Assembly: GCA_028752905.1 (NCBI GenBank)
Contig: JAQNBH010000009.1
Coordinates: forward strand, 46,361,165-46,425,164
Origin: Cladorhizidae sp. MBARI D1340-BT2
Taxonomy: Eukaryota > Porifera > Demospongiae > Poecilosclerida > Cladorhizidae
Direction of reading: 5' to 3'
Length of the DNA stretch: 64,000 bases
Positions 36,301 through 47,200 of the stretch are shown in pieces. The notes beneath the pieces were generated by a model. It saw only the letters and a list, made by a program, of their open reading frames with translations. It did not search any database and had not been told where the DNA came from. Every line of letters begins with the position of its first letter. The stretch's first letter is position 1. Both the position numbers and the translations under genes were made by a program.

Positions 36301-37826
36301 AAAAGTGGGTGTGTTTTTGGGGGGTATTTTTGTGGTAAAAATCGAAATGATGACGATTGCCTGACAGGATGCGCAGATCATGTGATGACAGCACAGGGCT
36401 GCGTGGTAACTATGGTATATAATTGGAAGGTTACTGAGAGCTTCATTTAGAGTCCTTTTCCAGACTTCTATCATGAACGGTTAGGGAGATACGCTTACCT
36501 TTGGCAGGATCGCCGTCTTCAAGATTCAAACAGTATTTCTTGATAATGTGAAATAGAATGCACAAAAAGGTGCATAATTTCATAATGAAGCATTGAAATA
36601 CTCTGAAACTTGAAACATAACAACTACATGCATCAAGGTATAGAACAGAGCAATAAAAATTAAAAAATTAAATCATAAAAAAAATGGTAAAAGCCTCCCT
36701 TAAACTGGCACATAATCTAAATGGTGTACCATCTAATTCATATGATCATCTGTGTATTTGCAATGAAGATTGAAGCTATTTTGGTCCAGTTGGTGCCTTA
36801 GCTTTAGCTATTGTGTTCCTTAGATTATCAAAGTTATTCGAGTTCTCGACTAAGCAAGTCTGCAAGTCTATCTTTATCATAATTCTTCCATAACATCCTG
36901 ATTGTGACATGCAGCCAGCCTATTCTACTGAAAACAGTGTAATAGGCACCTACTACATGGATGGAATGCTATATGCAAACACATGCAGTGACAAACTTTA
37001 TCTAATACATACGTATGGCACATGTAGGGCCGATGAAGTTGACTTCACATATGCACTCAAACGACGAGTCTCCAGAGACACAGCGGCCATTATTCTGGCA
37101 AGGATTGGAGTTGCACATATCCAGTTGCTGAACATAGAGATAGAAAGGGCGCACAACATAGCCAATGACGTTTGTGGCCTTGCAGAAGTACGTCGCTCCA
37201 TCCGCAGCAATAAGATCATTGATTGTGAGAGTGCTGGAAACATTCCCACTTTGGGAGTCATCTGTAGTTGTGACTGCAGCTCTATCAGAAGTGATTGGAA
37301 GTGAGCCCTTCAGCCAGACTATGGTTGGAGTTGGGATCCCATATGCGGTACATGTAAATGAAGATTGTTCTCCAGAGTTTGCAGTAACATTCTGTTCTCC
37401 TTCTTCCAGGATCCTGAGCTCTGTCATGTCGACTTTCAGATTGATACTGACATTGAAATCACCAGCAGGGTGACGCACTCTGACTATGTACCTCCCTGCA
37501 TCATCAGTGAGAACTAGCAGAATGGAGAGAGAGCGACGATCATCTCCAAAGACCAGCCGATCAGAAGCTTTAATGGGTGAGTTGTAATTATCCTTGTACC
37601 AATCTATGGAGTTGGCCATCACCTCAGGAAATGCTGCTCCAACTGAAATTGTAAGCATCACATTCTGCCCTATCACAGCTTCTATGGTAGCATTGGAAGT
37701 GGACACGGTAGGGCTTACTGCAAGTGTGGAAGACATAGAAATTGCCATTTGAAAGAGAGCAACAAAATAACAACACAGCACAACCCAGACAAGTAAACCA
37801 CATAATTGGTGCAGCTGCACTAGCAT
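30236..37826 (-). CDS. Ig/EGF membrane protein gene 6 (SP-Ig-Ig-EGF-Ig-Ig-TM)
   Basis: Exons are 37826-37013, 34184-33876, 32286-31978 and 30345-30236, all phase 1, giving 513 codons and a stop. The leader is read in a different frame from genes 3-5 over about 27 codons, owing to a 4-base loss and a 1-base gain, and is still strongly hydrophobic. The 3' UTR is interrupted by a 1.6 kb transposon and intron 1 by none. The upstream intergenic region of genes 1-5 is missing: only about 180 bases before the ATG are shared, so its promoter may be absent or minimal. Confidence 0.65.
30346..31977. other. intron 3 of gene 6
   Basis: No exon is seen. The degenerate repeat block lies at about 31240-31510, with one more partial unit than in genes 4-5. 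Confidence 0.4.
31978..32286 (-). CDS. single-Ig exon (type b), gene 6
   Basis: One residue differs from genes 4-5 (GLF for GLS near the end). The donor GTTAGT is preserved. Confidence 0.75.
32435..32690 (-). pseudogene. decayed Ig exons in intron 2 of gene 6
   Basis: Two partial copies as in genes 4 and 5. The second retains slightly more of the DSGTYTC region (CTGACAGTGCAGG). The remainder of the intron to 33875 is empty. Confidence 0.6.
33876..34184 (-). CDS. single-Ig exon (type a), gene 6
   Basis: Phase 1-1. LLVC is intact, as in genes 2-3. Confidence 0.75.
34465..35120 (+). pseudogene. Ty3/Gypsy pol relic in intron 1 of gene 6
   Basis: Paralogous copy of the relic, with one extra TTAAC stretch near 34785. 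Confidence 0.55.
35436..35670. repeat. 20-base minisatellite
   Basis: About twelve units, including an odd GGTGACGAAAATAATGAAT variant shared only with units 7 and 8. Confidence 0.9.
35795..36699. mobile_element. piggyBac-type MITE, 905 bases, in intron 1 of gene 6
   Basis: The terminal inverted repeats are a perfect 18 bases: GGGAGGCTTTTACCATTT at 35795 and its complement ending at 36699. They are flanked by TTAA on both sides (35791-35794 and 36700-36703). Units 7 and 8 keep the empty site, ACATATTAAACTGG. There is no transposase frame. TTAA duplication and GGG/CCC ends are typical of piggyBac-related MITEs. Confidence 0.9.
37013..37826 (-). CDS. SP-Ig-Ig-EGF first exon, gene 6
   Basis: The leader from ATG 37826 is MLVQLHQLCGLLVWVVLCC, then YFVALF. 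Ig1 again lacks both core cysteines and has Met in place of Thr in VTLT. The EGF is complete. The protein is identical to the gene 7 and gene 8 exons. Confidence 0.75.
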
Positions 37827-38245
37827 AAGACTCAAATGCTATGCACCGTGATAATATTCTGTTCTGTACACATGTTAGAGAAGGTAGCCTCACATATTTT
37901 GAGTCTGAGTTCTTGCCCAAGTTCTTGTTTGTGTCCTGAGGTACCATTGTGTGTGGATATAATATTTACTGTAAATCTGGAATTTTTCATTGTTGATAAA
38001 TTTTCGTTGTAACTTGTAAGCCTGTCTTGTAGCCAAACAAATAGCGATTGCTGCCTACATGCGTAATAAGAAGCCTATATATAGACTTGCGGTGCTACGT
38101 AATGATGTTCCTGAGCATATTTATAGGCGCAGAGCATGCAAAGTTTTAAGCGAGCCAAGAAAATATGACGTATTTTAACATACAATATATTCCAAAGATT
38201 GTTGAAGGTTCTACAAATGTTCTAAACATTTCATTACAAACTAAC
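37827..38245. other. shortened junction between genes 7 and 6
   Basis: Compared with genes 4-5, about 2.4 kb has been removed. The segment passes straight from the region about 180 bases upstream of the gene 6 ATG (near 38006) to sequence normally 250 bases downstream of the type b Ig exon. The membrane exon, the poly(A) signal and the intergenic spacer are gone. Confidence 0.7.
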
Positions 38246-38554
38246 CTGTAACAGAGAGTTCTGTGGTGGAGTTCATTGAAGACAGTCCATTCCTGACAGT
38301 GCAGGTGTAAGTTCCAGAGTCAGACGCTTGCAGGTTACAAAGTTGAAGGAAAGATTGTTTGAACTGTCTTCCACCACGAGCTAAGTTTTCCTCATATATT
38401 GAAACCAGAGAAGAGTTGCTAATGACCTGCCCATCTCTGTTCCAAGTGATGTCTACACCAGGCTGGCCAAAGCCCACGCATACAAGCAGAGCAGTCTCTC
38501 CTGCTCCCACAGAAGAATCGTTGGAAATAACTGATAACTCTAAAACTGGAACAC
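38246..38554 (-). CDS. single-Ig exon (type b), gene 7
   Basis: A diverged subtype of the b exon: ALLVC, QSFLQLCNL, SSMNST. It is identical to the gene 8 copy. Confidence 0.75.
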
Positions 38555-41500
38555 CTATTATGAAGAGAAAAAATAGAGTGTGTGTGATCACCATTACATT
38601 AAATTACGCAATTATATACGGACAATTATATACGGACTTTTAAAGAGATATCTCATGCTTGTTCATCACAAACTAACTACATGGCCTTAAATATGTTTAA
38701 TGAAATATCCAAAACCATTACAAACCTTATCAGTAACTGACATTGCAGTAGTTGAATAGATAGAAGATAGTCCTTAGTTGACAGTGCAGGTATAAGTACA
38801 ACAGACATTGCCACAGTAATGACAATCCAGCTGATTTAAAGATTAGAAACTCTTCCATAATGTTGAAAAGGAAGCTATTGTGCCCATTTTAACAAGAATG
38901 ACCGATTTCAGACAGTTTTTCCTCAAAACTCTCAAAAACGTCCCAATTGGAGCAAAAATAGAGCTTCTTTCAGTTAAAAAGGGGAGGTTTCTCACCTAAA
39001 GCTGTTTTCTGTCATTTAAAGAGTAGAAACAGTTCCATAATGTTGAAAAAGAAACTAATGTACCCATTTTGACAAGGATGAGCGATTTCAGACAGTTTTT
39101 CCTCAAAATGCTCGAAAACGTCCCAATTGGAGCACTTTCGAACGGTTAAAAAGGGGAGATTTCTCACTAAAAGCCGTTTTCTGTCATTTAAGTCAGTCAT
39201 TAGCTGACACTGCAGGTATAAGTAACAGAGTCAGACATTGCCTGGAAACAAAGATGGAGGAAGGACAGCTTGAACTGCATGCATGCTCGTGTCAAGTCTT
39301 CTTCTATGTAGTCTTAGGCCACTAGCAAATGTCAGCAACTAAGTTATTAGTCACACTAGCAGCCTATACAAAATAAGGAACTAATTTATTGGTATGCTAG
39401 TATAGCTGGTTAAACAAGTAGTTCTCCAGTCTGAAGACAAAGAAAGTACAGAGAAATCTAGTTCTATTCACATAAAAATGGTCAGCCAATCAGCTTTACA
39501 AATTACAATACATCATTGGAAATACCAATGCTGAAACATTCCAAATTGTCTTTTTGGAAATTGTACAATTCCAGAGATCAAACTTTGTTGGTGTAAACTC
39601 ACAGAACATTATTAAATTTCCACAATTATCATTTCAGGTTACAAAAGATGGAAGATTTTTTTATGTCAAACACATCAATAGCTAACAGAAGCAGCGTGTA
39701 ACAGTAGCATAGGTTATTTATATTTAAGACTCTGCACGACAAAGAGAATTAGCCCAACATAACCCTCCATGCCATGCTATTATTATGAAGGTTAACCCCT
39801 ATCCCACAACATTTATTTTGAGCAAGATAGACTGACTAAGCTTACTATAGACACCCTTTCTTCATTAGGTTATCGGTGATATAGTCTCTGGAATGTGTAT
39901 CAGAGGGTTGACAAATTAACACTTGCTACTTTCATGTGAAATTTTCACACACCTTCTTTGTTTCATTCCTTTTGGAAATATCCTGCAATCGAATTAGCTA
40001 GTCAAGAAGGCCTTATCTGAGATTTTAAGGCACTCTATGGATGTTCAGTTAGTTTGTAGACAGAAGCATAGGCCACTACCTTGGATTGCACACTAGTTAA
40101 CTCAAAAGGAGTCTTAAGTCCCTTTGTGCCATGGGTTAGATATATTTTTTACGTGGAGATTTGAGAGTTCAAAACAAACAGACCAGACAGCATCTGGCAA
40201 ACTACAGCTATAAATAAAACTGCTTGTATGCGTGTCTTGTAGCCAAACAAATAGCCATTGCTGCCTACATGGGTAATATGAACCCTATATATAGGCTTGC
40301 GCTGCTATGTAATAATGTTACCGAGCCTATTGGCATGCAAAGTATTAAGCAAGCCAAGAAAATACTGACATATTTTAACATACAACATGTCCCAAAGATT
40401 GTTTAAGTTTCTGCACAAATGTTCTTTACAAACTAACCTGTAACAGAGAGTTCTGTACTGGAGTTGATTGAAAACAGTCCATTCCTGATAGTGCAGGTGT
40501 AAGTTCCAGAGTCAGTTGCTTGCAGGCCACAAAGTTGAAGGAAAGTTAGTTTGAACTGTCCTCCACCACGAGCTAAGATTTCCTCATAGATTGAAACTAG
40601 AGTAGAGTTGGAAATAACCTGGCCATCTCTGCTCCAAGTGATGTCTACACCAGGCTGACCAAAGCCCACGCATACAAGCAGAGAAGTCTCTCCTGCTCCC
40701 ACAGAAGAATTGTTGGAAATAACTGTTAACTCTAACAGCGAAGCAGCTAATATGGAGAGAAATAAGAGGTAGTGTGCATGGGATCACAATTGCATCAAGG
40801 TAAACACTGATTTCAACAAAAGCTGTCCAATTTTGCTCATCACAAGTTAACAACATGAGCACAACCGAGTGATAATTGTAGTAAAGGAAAACTTGGTATT
40901 TCCGCATAACCCCCTTTTGACAAGGACAAAGAAGAACATGGTATAAGACTATAAAGAGGAGGGGGAAAACTTTCAAAGAAAATAGTGACTTGTCATAGCA
41001 CCAGGATTCACTGGCCCATACAGAACCCGAACCTAAAATAAAGATGAAATCACCAATTGGAATTACATAACTGAGGTGGTTAAATCAGCTGGGGAAATTC
41101 TCCAGGAATCTGGCAGAATTGACAGACCATTATGGGTTCAAATATTCATGGAGTTGGAGACTTCTCTATGAGAAAAATTTGCAAACATCAAATTGGAACT
41201 AGTCAGACCAACCACCCTCGGTGTCCAGAAAAGCCTCATCATATGTGCTGGGAACTGTCTGTTGCCAACCGATCAAGGTTCTTGGAGACCAGTATATAGC
41301 CTTTGCATCTTGATATATAACAGACACTGAATGAAATTATGTTAACTTAAAATTGAAAAGGAGGCCAGTCACAACTTGAGCTTGTGAACAATTCACTCGT
41401 AAATCCTCAACAGGGAGTTTACTGTTGAAACAGATCATAAACCACTTGTCCCTCTGCTAGAGCTGAAGAACTTTGATAGTCTTAGACCGAGAATCTTGAG

Positions 41501-43480
41501 ATTCAACTATTACTGGATTGATCCATCTACATAATCATTCGTATCCCAGGAAAGGACCTAAACACAGCAGACATTTTGTTATAAGAAACCATCTTATATC
41601 CCAGAAGTGACACAACAACGATGCGCAAGAAGCTAAACATTTGGTGCAAGTCATCATTAACGAACTTCCAGAAAGTAAGGAGCAATAATTGTTCCCCCAC
41701 AGTGATCAACTAGTGTGGACTTGGGTGGCAAGACAAAGGTCAATGCATTAACACTGCCCTCAAATTGTAGTGGTCAGCACAAAGTGAACTTGGCAAGAAA
41801 TAGGATGTATGGTGGGTTATCAGGGTATAGAGCAGTGCTGACTGTTAGCTTGAAGCAACATGGACATGGCGCCAATATATCTTCCAAAAGATCATAAGCC
41901 AGGGATTGGAATCAAGCATGATAATGACCAAGCCCAGACTCGCAATTGGGAACACTGGGCAGTTCCTGGTGGACAAGTGATTAAAATGGACAGATGTCTA
42001 AATTAATGGGCCTGTGCCTAAAATAATGAATGGGCTGGTGCCTAAAATAATGGGCCGGTGACGAAAATAATGAATGGGCTGTGCCTAAAATAATGGGCCG
42101 GTGCCTAAATTAATGGGCCGCTGCCTAAAATAATGGGCTGGTGCCTAAATTAATGGGCCGCTGCCTAAAATAATGGACCTGTGCCTAAAATAATGGGCCG
42201 GTGCCTAAAATAATGGGCCACTGCCTAAAATAACAACTACCAATATTATCAAATTATAAAAATGACCATAAATTATGCAGTTGTCACCCATAGACATTAA
42301 CTATTCGCAAATAAAATTTTACGAGTGGTTGTGGGCATCATTAAACTGACATATTAAACTGGCACATAATCTAAATGGTGTACCATCTAATTCATATGAT
42401 CATCTGTGTATTTGCAATGAAGATTGAAGCTATTTTGGTCCAGTTGGTGCCTTAGCTTTAGCTATTGTGTTCCTTAGATTATCAAAGTTATTCGAGTTCT
42501 CGACTAAGCAAGTCTGCAAGTCTATCTTTATCATAATTCTTCCATAACATCCTGATTGTGACATGCAGCCAGCCTATTCTACTGAAAACAGTGTAATAGG
42601 CACCTACTACATGGATGGAATGCTATATGCAAACACATGCAGTGACAAACTTTATCTAATACATACGTATGGCACATGTAGGGCCGATGAAGTTGACTTC
42701 ACATATGCACTCAAACGACGAGTCTCCAGAGACACAGCGGCCATTATTCTGGCAAGGATTGGAGTTGCACATATCCAGTTGCTGAACATAGAGATAGAAA
42801 GGGCGCACAACATAGCCAATGACGTTTGTGGCCTTGCAGAAGTACGTCGCTCCATCCGCAGCAATAAGATCATTGATTGTGAGAGTGCTGGAAACATTCC
42901 CACTTTGGGAGTCATCTGTAGTTGTGACTGCAGCTCTATCAGAAGTGATTGGAAGTGAGCCCTTCAGCCAGACTATGGTTGGAGTTGGGATCCCATATGC
43001 GGTACATGTAAATGAAGATTGTTCTCCAGAGTTTGCAGTAACATTCTGTTCTCCTTCTTCCAGGATCCTGAGCTCTGTCATGTCGACTTTCAGATTGATA
43101 CTGACATTGAAATCACCAGCAGGGTGACGCACTCTGACTATGTACCTCCCTGCATCATCAGTGAGAACTAGCAGAATGGAGAGAGAGCGACGATCATCTC
43201 CAAAGACCAGCCGATCAGAAGCTTTAATGGGTGAGTTGTAATTATCCTTGTACCAATCTATGGAGTTGGCCATCACCTCAGGAAATGCTGCTCCAACTGA
43301 AATTGTAAGCATCACATTCTGCCCTATCACAGCTTCTATGGTAGCATTGGAAGTGGACACGGTAGGGCTTACTGCAAGTGTGGAAGACATAGAAATTGCC
43401 ATTTGAAAGAGAGCAACAAAATAACAACACAGCACAACCCAGACAAGTAAACCACATAATTGGTGCAGCTGCACTAGCAT
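38246..43480 (-). CDS. Ig/EGF gene 7 without membrane exon (SP-Ig-Ig-EGF-Ig-Ig)
   Basis: Exons are 43480-42667, 40746-40438 and 38554-38246. No terminal membrane exon or AATAAA follows. If the last donor is not used, translation ends one codon later at TAG (38241), giving a secreted protein of about 478 residues. If the donor is used, the transcript must splice into gene 6, where its leader exon would have to be skipped. It is almost identical to gene 8, so the duplication is recent. Confidence 0.55.
38725..39320 (-). pseudogene. decayed Ig exons split by a duplicated insert, gene 7
   Basis: Ig-exon remnants at about 38725-38815 and 39185-39320 are separated by a segment of about 180 bases present twice in tandem (about 38833-39010 and 39011-39190). 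The insert is absent from genes 4-6, so it entered the remnant later. The rest of the intron to 40437 shows nothing. Confidence 0.55.
40438..40746 (-). CDS. single-Ig exon (type a), gene 7
   Basis: It carries CTIRN and NSST in place of CTVRN and NSTT, changes shared only with gene 8. Confidence 0.75.
41021..41682 (+). pseudogene. Ty3/Gypsy pol relic in intron 1 of gene 7
   Basis: Paralogous copy of the relic. Confidence 0.55.
41999..42232. repeat. 20-base minisatellite
   Basis: Almost the same unit order as at 35436-35670 and 47668-47905. Confidence 0.9.
42667..43480 (-). CDS. SP-Ig-Ig-EGF first exon, gene 7
   Basis: It codes the same protein as the gene 6 exon. It includes the shifted hydrophobic leader. 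Confidence 0.75.
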
Positions 43481-43899
43481 AAGACTCAAATGCTATGCAC
43501 CGTGATAATATTCTGTTCTGTACACATGTTAGAGAAGGTAGCCTCACATATTTTGAGTCTGAGTTCTTGCCCAAGTTCTTGTTTGTGTCCTGAGGTACCA
43601 TTGTGTGTGGATATAATATTTACTGTAAATCTGGAATTTTTCATTGTTGATAAATTTTCGTTGTAACTTGTAAGCCTGTCTTGTAGCCAAACAAATAGCG
43701 ATTGCTGCCTACATGCGTAATAAGAAGCCTATATATAGACTTGCGGTGCTACGTAATGATGTTCCTGAGCATATTTATAGGCGCAGAGCATGCAAAGTTT
43801 TAAGCGAGCCAAGAAAATATGACGTATTTTAACATACAATATATTCCAAAGATTGTTGAAGGTTCTACAAATGTTCTAAACATTTCATTACAAACTAAC
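43481..43899. other. shortened junction between genes 8 and 7
   Basis: Same deletion structure as at 37827-38245. Confidence 0.7.
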
Positions 43900-44208
43900 C
43901 TGTAACAGAGAGTTCTGTGGTGGAGTTCATTGAAGACAGTCCATTCCTGACAGTGCAGGTGTAAGTTCCAGAGTCAGACGCTTGCAGGTTACAAAGTTGA
44001 AGGAAAGATTGTTTGAACTGTCTTCCACCACGAGCTAAGTTTTCCTCATATATTGAAACCAGAGAAGAGTTGCTAATGACCTGCCCATCTCTGTTCCAAG
44101 TGATGTCTACACCAGGCTGGCCAAAGCCCACGCATACAAGCAGAGCAGTCTCTCCTGCTCCCACAGAAGAATCGTTGGAAATAACTGATAACTCTAAAAC
44201 TGGAACAC
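43900..44208 (-). CDS. single-Ig exon (type b), gene 8
   Basis: Identical protein to the gene 7 copy. Confidence 0.75.
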
Positions 44209-47200
44209 CTATTATGAAGAGAAAAAATAGAGTGTGTGTGATCACCATTACATTAAATTACGCAATTATATACGGACAATTATATACGGACTTTTAAAGA
44301 GATATCTCATGCTTGTTCATCACAAACTAACTACATGGCCTTAAATATGTTTAATGAAATATCCAAAACCATTACAAACCTTATCAGTAACTGACATTGC
44401 AGTAGTTGAATAGATAGAAGATAGTCCTTAGTTGACAGTGCAGGTATAAGTACAACAGACATTGCCACAGTAATGACAATCCAGCTGATTTAAAGATTAG
44501 AAACTCTTCCATAATGTTGAAAAGGAAGCTATTGTGCCCATTTTAACAAGAATGACCGATTTCAGACAGTTTTTCCTCAAAACTCTCAAAAACGTCCCAA
44601 TTGGAGCAAAAATAGAGCTTCTTTCAGTTAAAAAGGGGAGGTTTCTCACCTAAAGCTGTTTTCTGTCATTTAAAGAGTAGAAACAGTTCCATAATGTTGA
44701 AAAAGAAACTAATGTACCCATTTTGACAAGGATGAGCGATTTCAGACAGTTTTTCCTCAAAATGCTCGAAAACGTCCCAATTGGAGCACTTTCGAACGGT
44801 TAAAAAGGGGAGATTTCTCACTAAAAGCCGTTTTCTGTCATTTAAGTCAGTCATTAGCTGACACTGCAGGTATAAGTAACAGAGTCAGACATTGCCTGGA
44901 AACAAAGATGGAGGAAGGACAGCTTGAACTGCATGCATGCTCGTGTCAAGTCTTCTTCTATGTAGTCTTAGGCCACTAGCAAATGTCAGCAACTAAGTTA
45001 TTAGTCACACTAGCAGCCTATACAAAATAAGGAACTAATTTATTGGTATGCTAGTATAGCTGGTTAAACAAGTAGTTCTCCAGTCTGAAGACAAAGAAAG
45101 TACAGAGAAATCTAGTTCTATTCACATAAAAATGGTCAGCCAATCAGCTTTACAAATTACAATACATCATTGGAAATACCAATGCTGAAACATTCCAAAT
45201 TGTCTTTTTGGAAATTGTACAATTCCAGAGATCAAACTTTGTTGGTGTAAACTCACAGAACATTATTAAATTTCCACAATTATCATTTCAGGTTACAAAA
45301 GATGGAAGATTTTTTTATGTCAAACACATCAATAGCTAACAGAAGCAGCGTGTAACAGTAGCATAGGTTATTTATATTTAAGACTCTGCACGACAAAGAG
45401 AATTAGCCCAACATAACCCTCCATGCCATGCTATTATTATGAAGGTTAACCCCTATCCCACAACATTTATTTTGAGCAAGATAGACTGACTAAGCTTACT
45501 ATAGACACCCTTTCTTCATTAGGTTATCGGTGATATAGTCTCTGGAATGTGTATCAGAGGGTTGACAAATTAACACTTGCTACTTTCATGTGAAATTTTC
45601 ACACACCTTCTTTGTTTCATTCCTTTTGGAAATATCCTGCAATCGAATTAGCTAGTCAAGAAGGCCTTATCTGAGATTTTAAGGCACTCTATGGATGTTC
45701 AGTTAGTTTGTAGACAGAAGCATAGGCCACTACCTTGGATTGCACACTAGTTAACTCAAAAGGAGTCTTAAGTCCCTTTGTGCCATGGGTTAGATATATT
45801 TTTTACGTGGAGATTTGAGAGTTCAAAACAAACAGACCAGACAGCATCTGGCAAACTACAGCTATAAATAAAACTGCTTGTATGCATGTCTTGTAGCCAA
45901 ACAAATAGCCATTGCTGCCTACATGGGTAATATGAACCCTATATATAGGCTTGCGCTGCTATGTAATAATGTTACCGAGCCTATTTTATAGGCGCATGGC
46001 ATGCAAAGTATTAAGCAAGCCAAGAAAATACTGACATATTTTAACATACAACATGTCCCAAAGATTGTTTAAGTTTCTGCACAAATGTTCTTTACAAACT
46101 AACCTGTAACAGAGAGTTCTGTACTGGAGTTGATTGAAAACAGTCCATTCCTGATAGTGCAGGTGTAAGTTCCAGAGTCAGTTGCTTGCAGGCCACAAAG
46201 TTGAAGGAAAGTTAGTTTGAACTGTCCTCCACCACGAGCTAAGATTTCCTCATAGATTGAAACTAGAGTAGAGTTGGAAATAACCTGGCCATCTCTGCTC
46301 CAAGTGATGTCTACACCAGGCTGACCAAAGCCCACGCATACAAGCAGAGAAGTCTCTCCTGCTCCCACAGAAGAATTGTTGGAAATAACTGTTAACTCTA
46401 ACAGCGAAGCAGCTAATATGGAGAGAAATAAGAGGTAGTGTGCATGGGATCACAATTGCATCAAGGTAAACACTGATTTCAACAAAAGCTGTCCAATTTT
46501 GCTCATCACAAGTTAACAACATGAGCACAACCGAGTGATAATTGTAGTAAAGGAAAACTTGGTATTTCCGCATAACCCCCTAATCTTTGACAAGGACAAA
46601 GAAGAACATGGTATAAGACTATAAAGAGGAGGGGGAAAACTTTCAAAGAAAATAGTGACTTGTCATAGCACCAGGATTCACTGGCCCATACAGAACCCGA
46701 ACCTAAAATAAAGATGAAATCACCAATTGGAATTACATAACTGAGGTGGTTAAATCAGCTGGGGAAATTCTCCAGGAATCTGGCAGAATTGACAGACCAT
46801 TATGGGTTCAAATATTCATGGAGTTGGAGACTTCTCTATGAGAAAAATTTGCAAACATCAAATTGGAACTAGTCAGACCAACCACCCTCGGTGTCCAGAA
46901 AAGCCTCATCATATGTGCTGGGAACTGTCTGTTGCCAACCGATCAAGGTTCTTGGAGACCAGTATATAGCCTTTGCATCTTGATATATAACAGACACTGA
47001 ATGAAATTATGTTAACTTAAAATTGAAAAGGAGGCCAGTCACAACTTGAGCTTGTGAACAATTCACTCGTAAATCCTCAACAGGGAGTTTACTGTTGAAA
47101 CAGATCATAAACCACTTGTCCCTCTGCTAGAGCTGAAGAACTTTGATAGTCTTAGACCGAGAATCTTGAGATTCAACTATTACTGGATTGATCCATCTAC

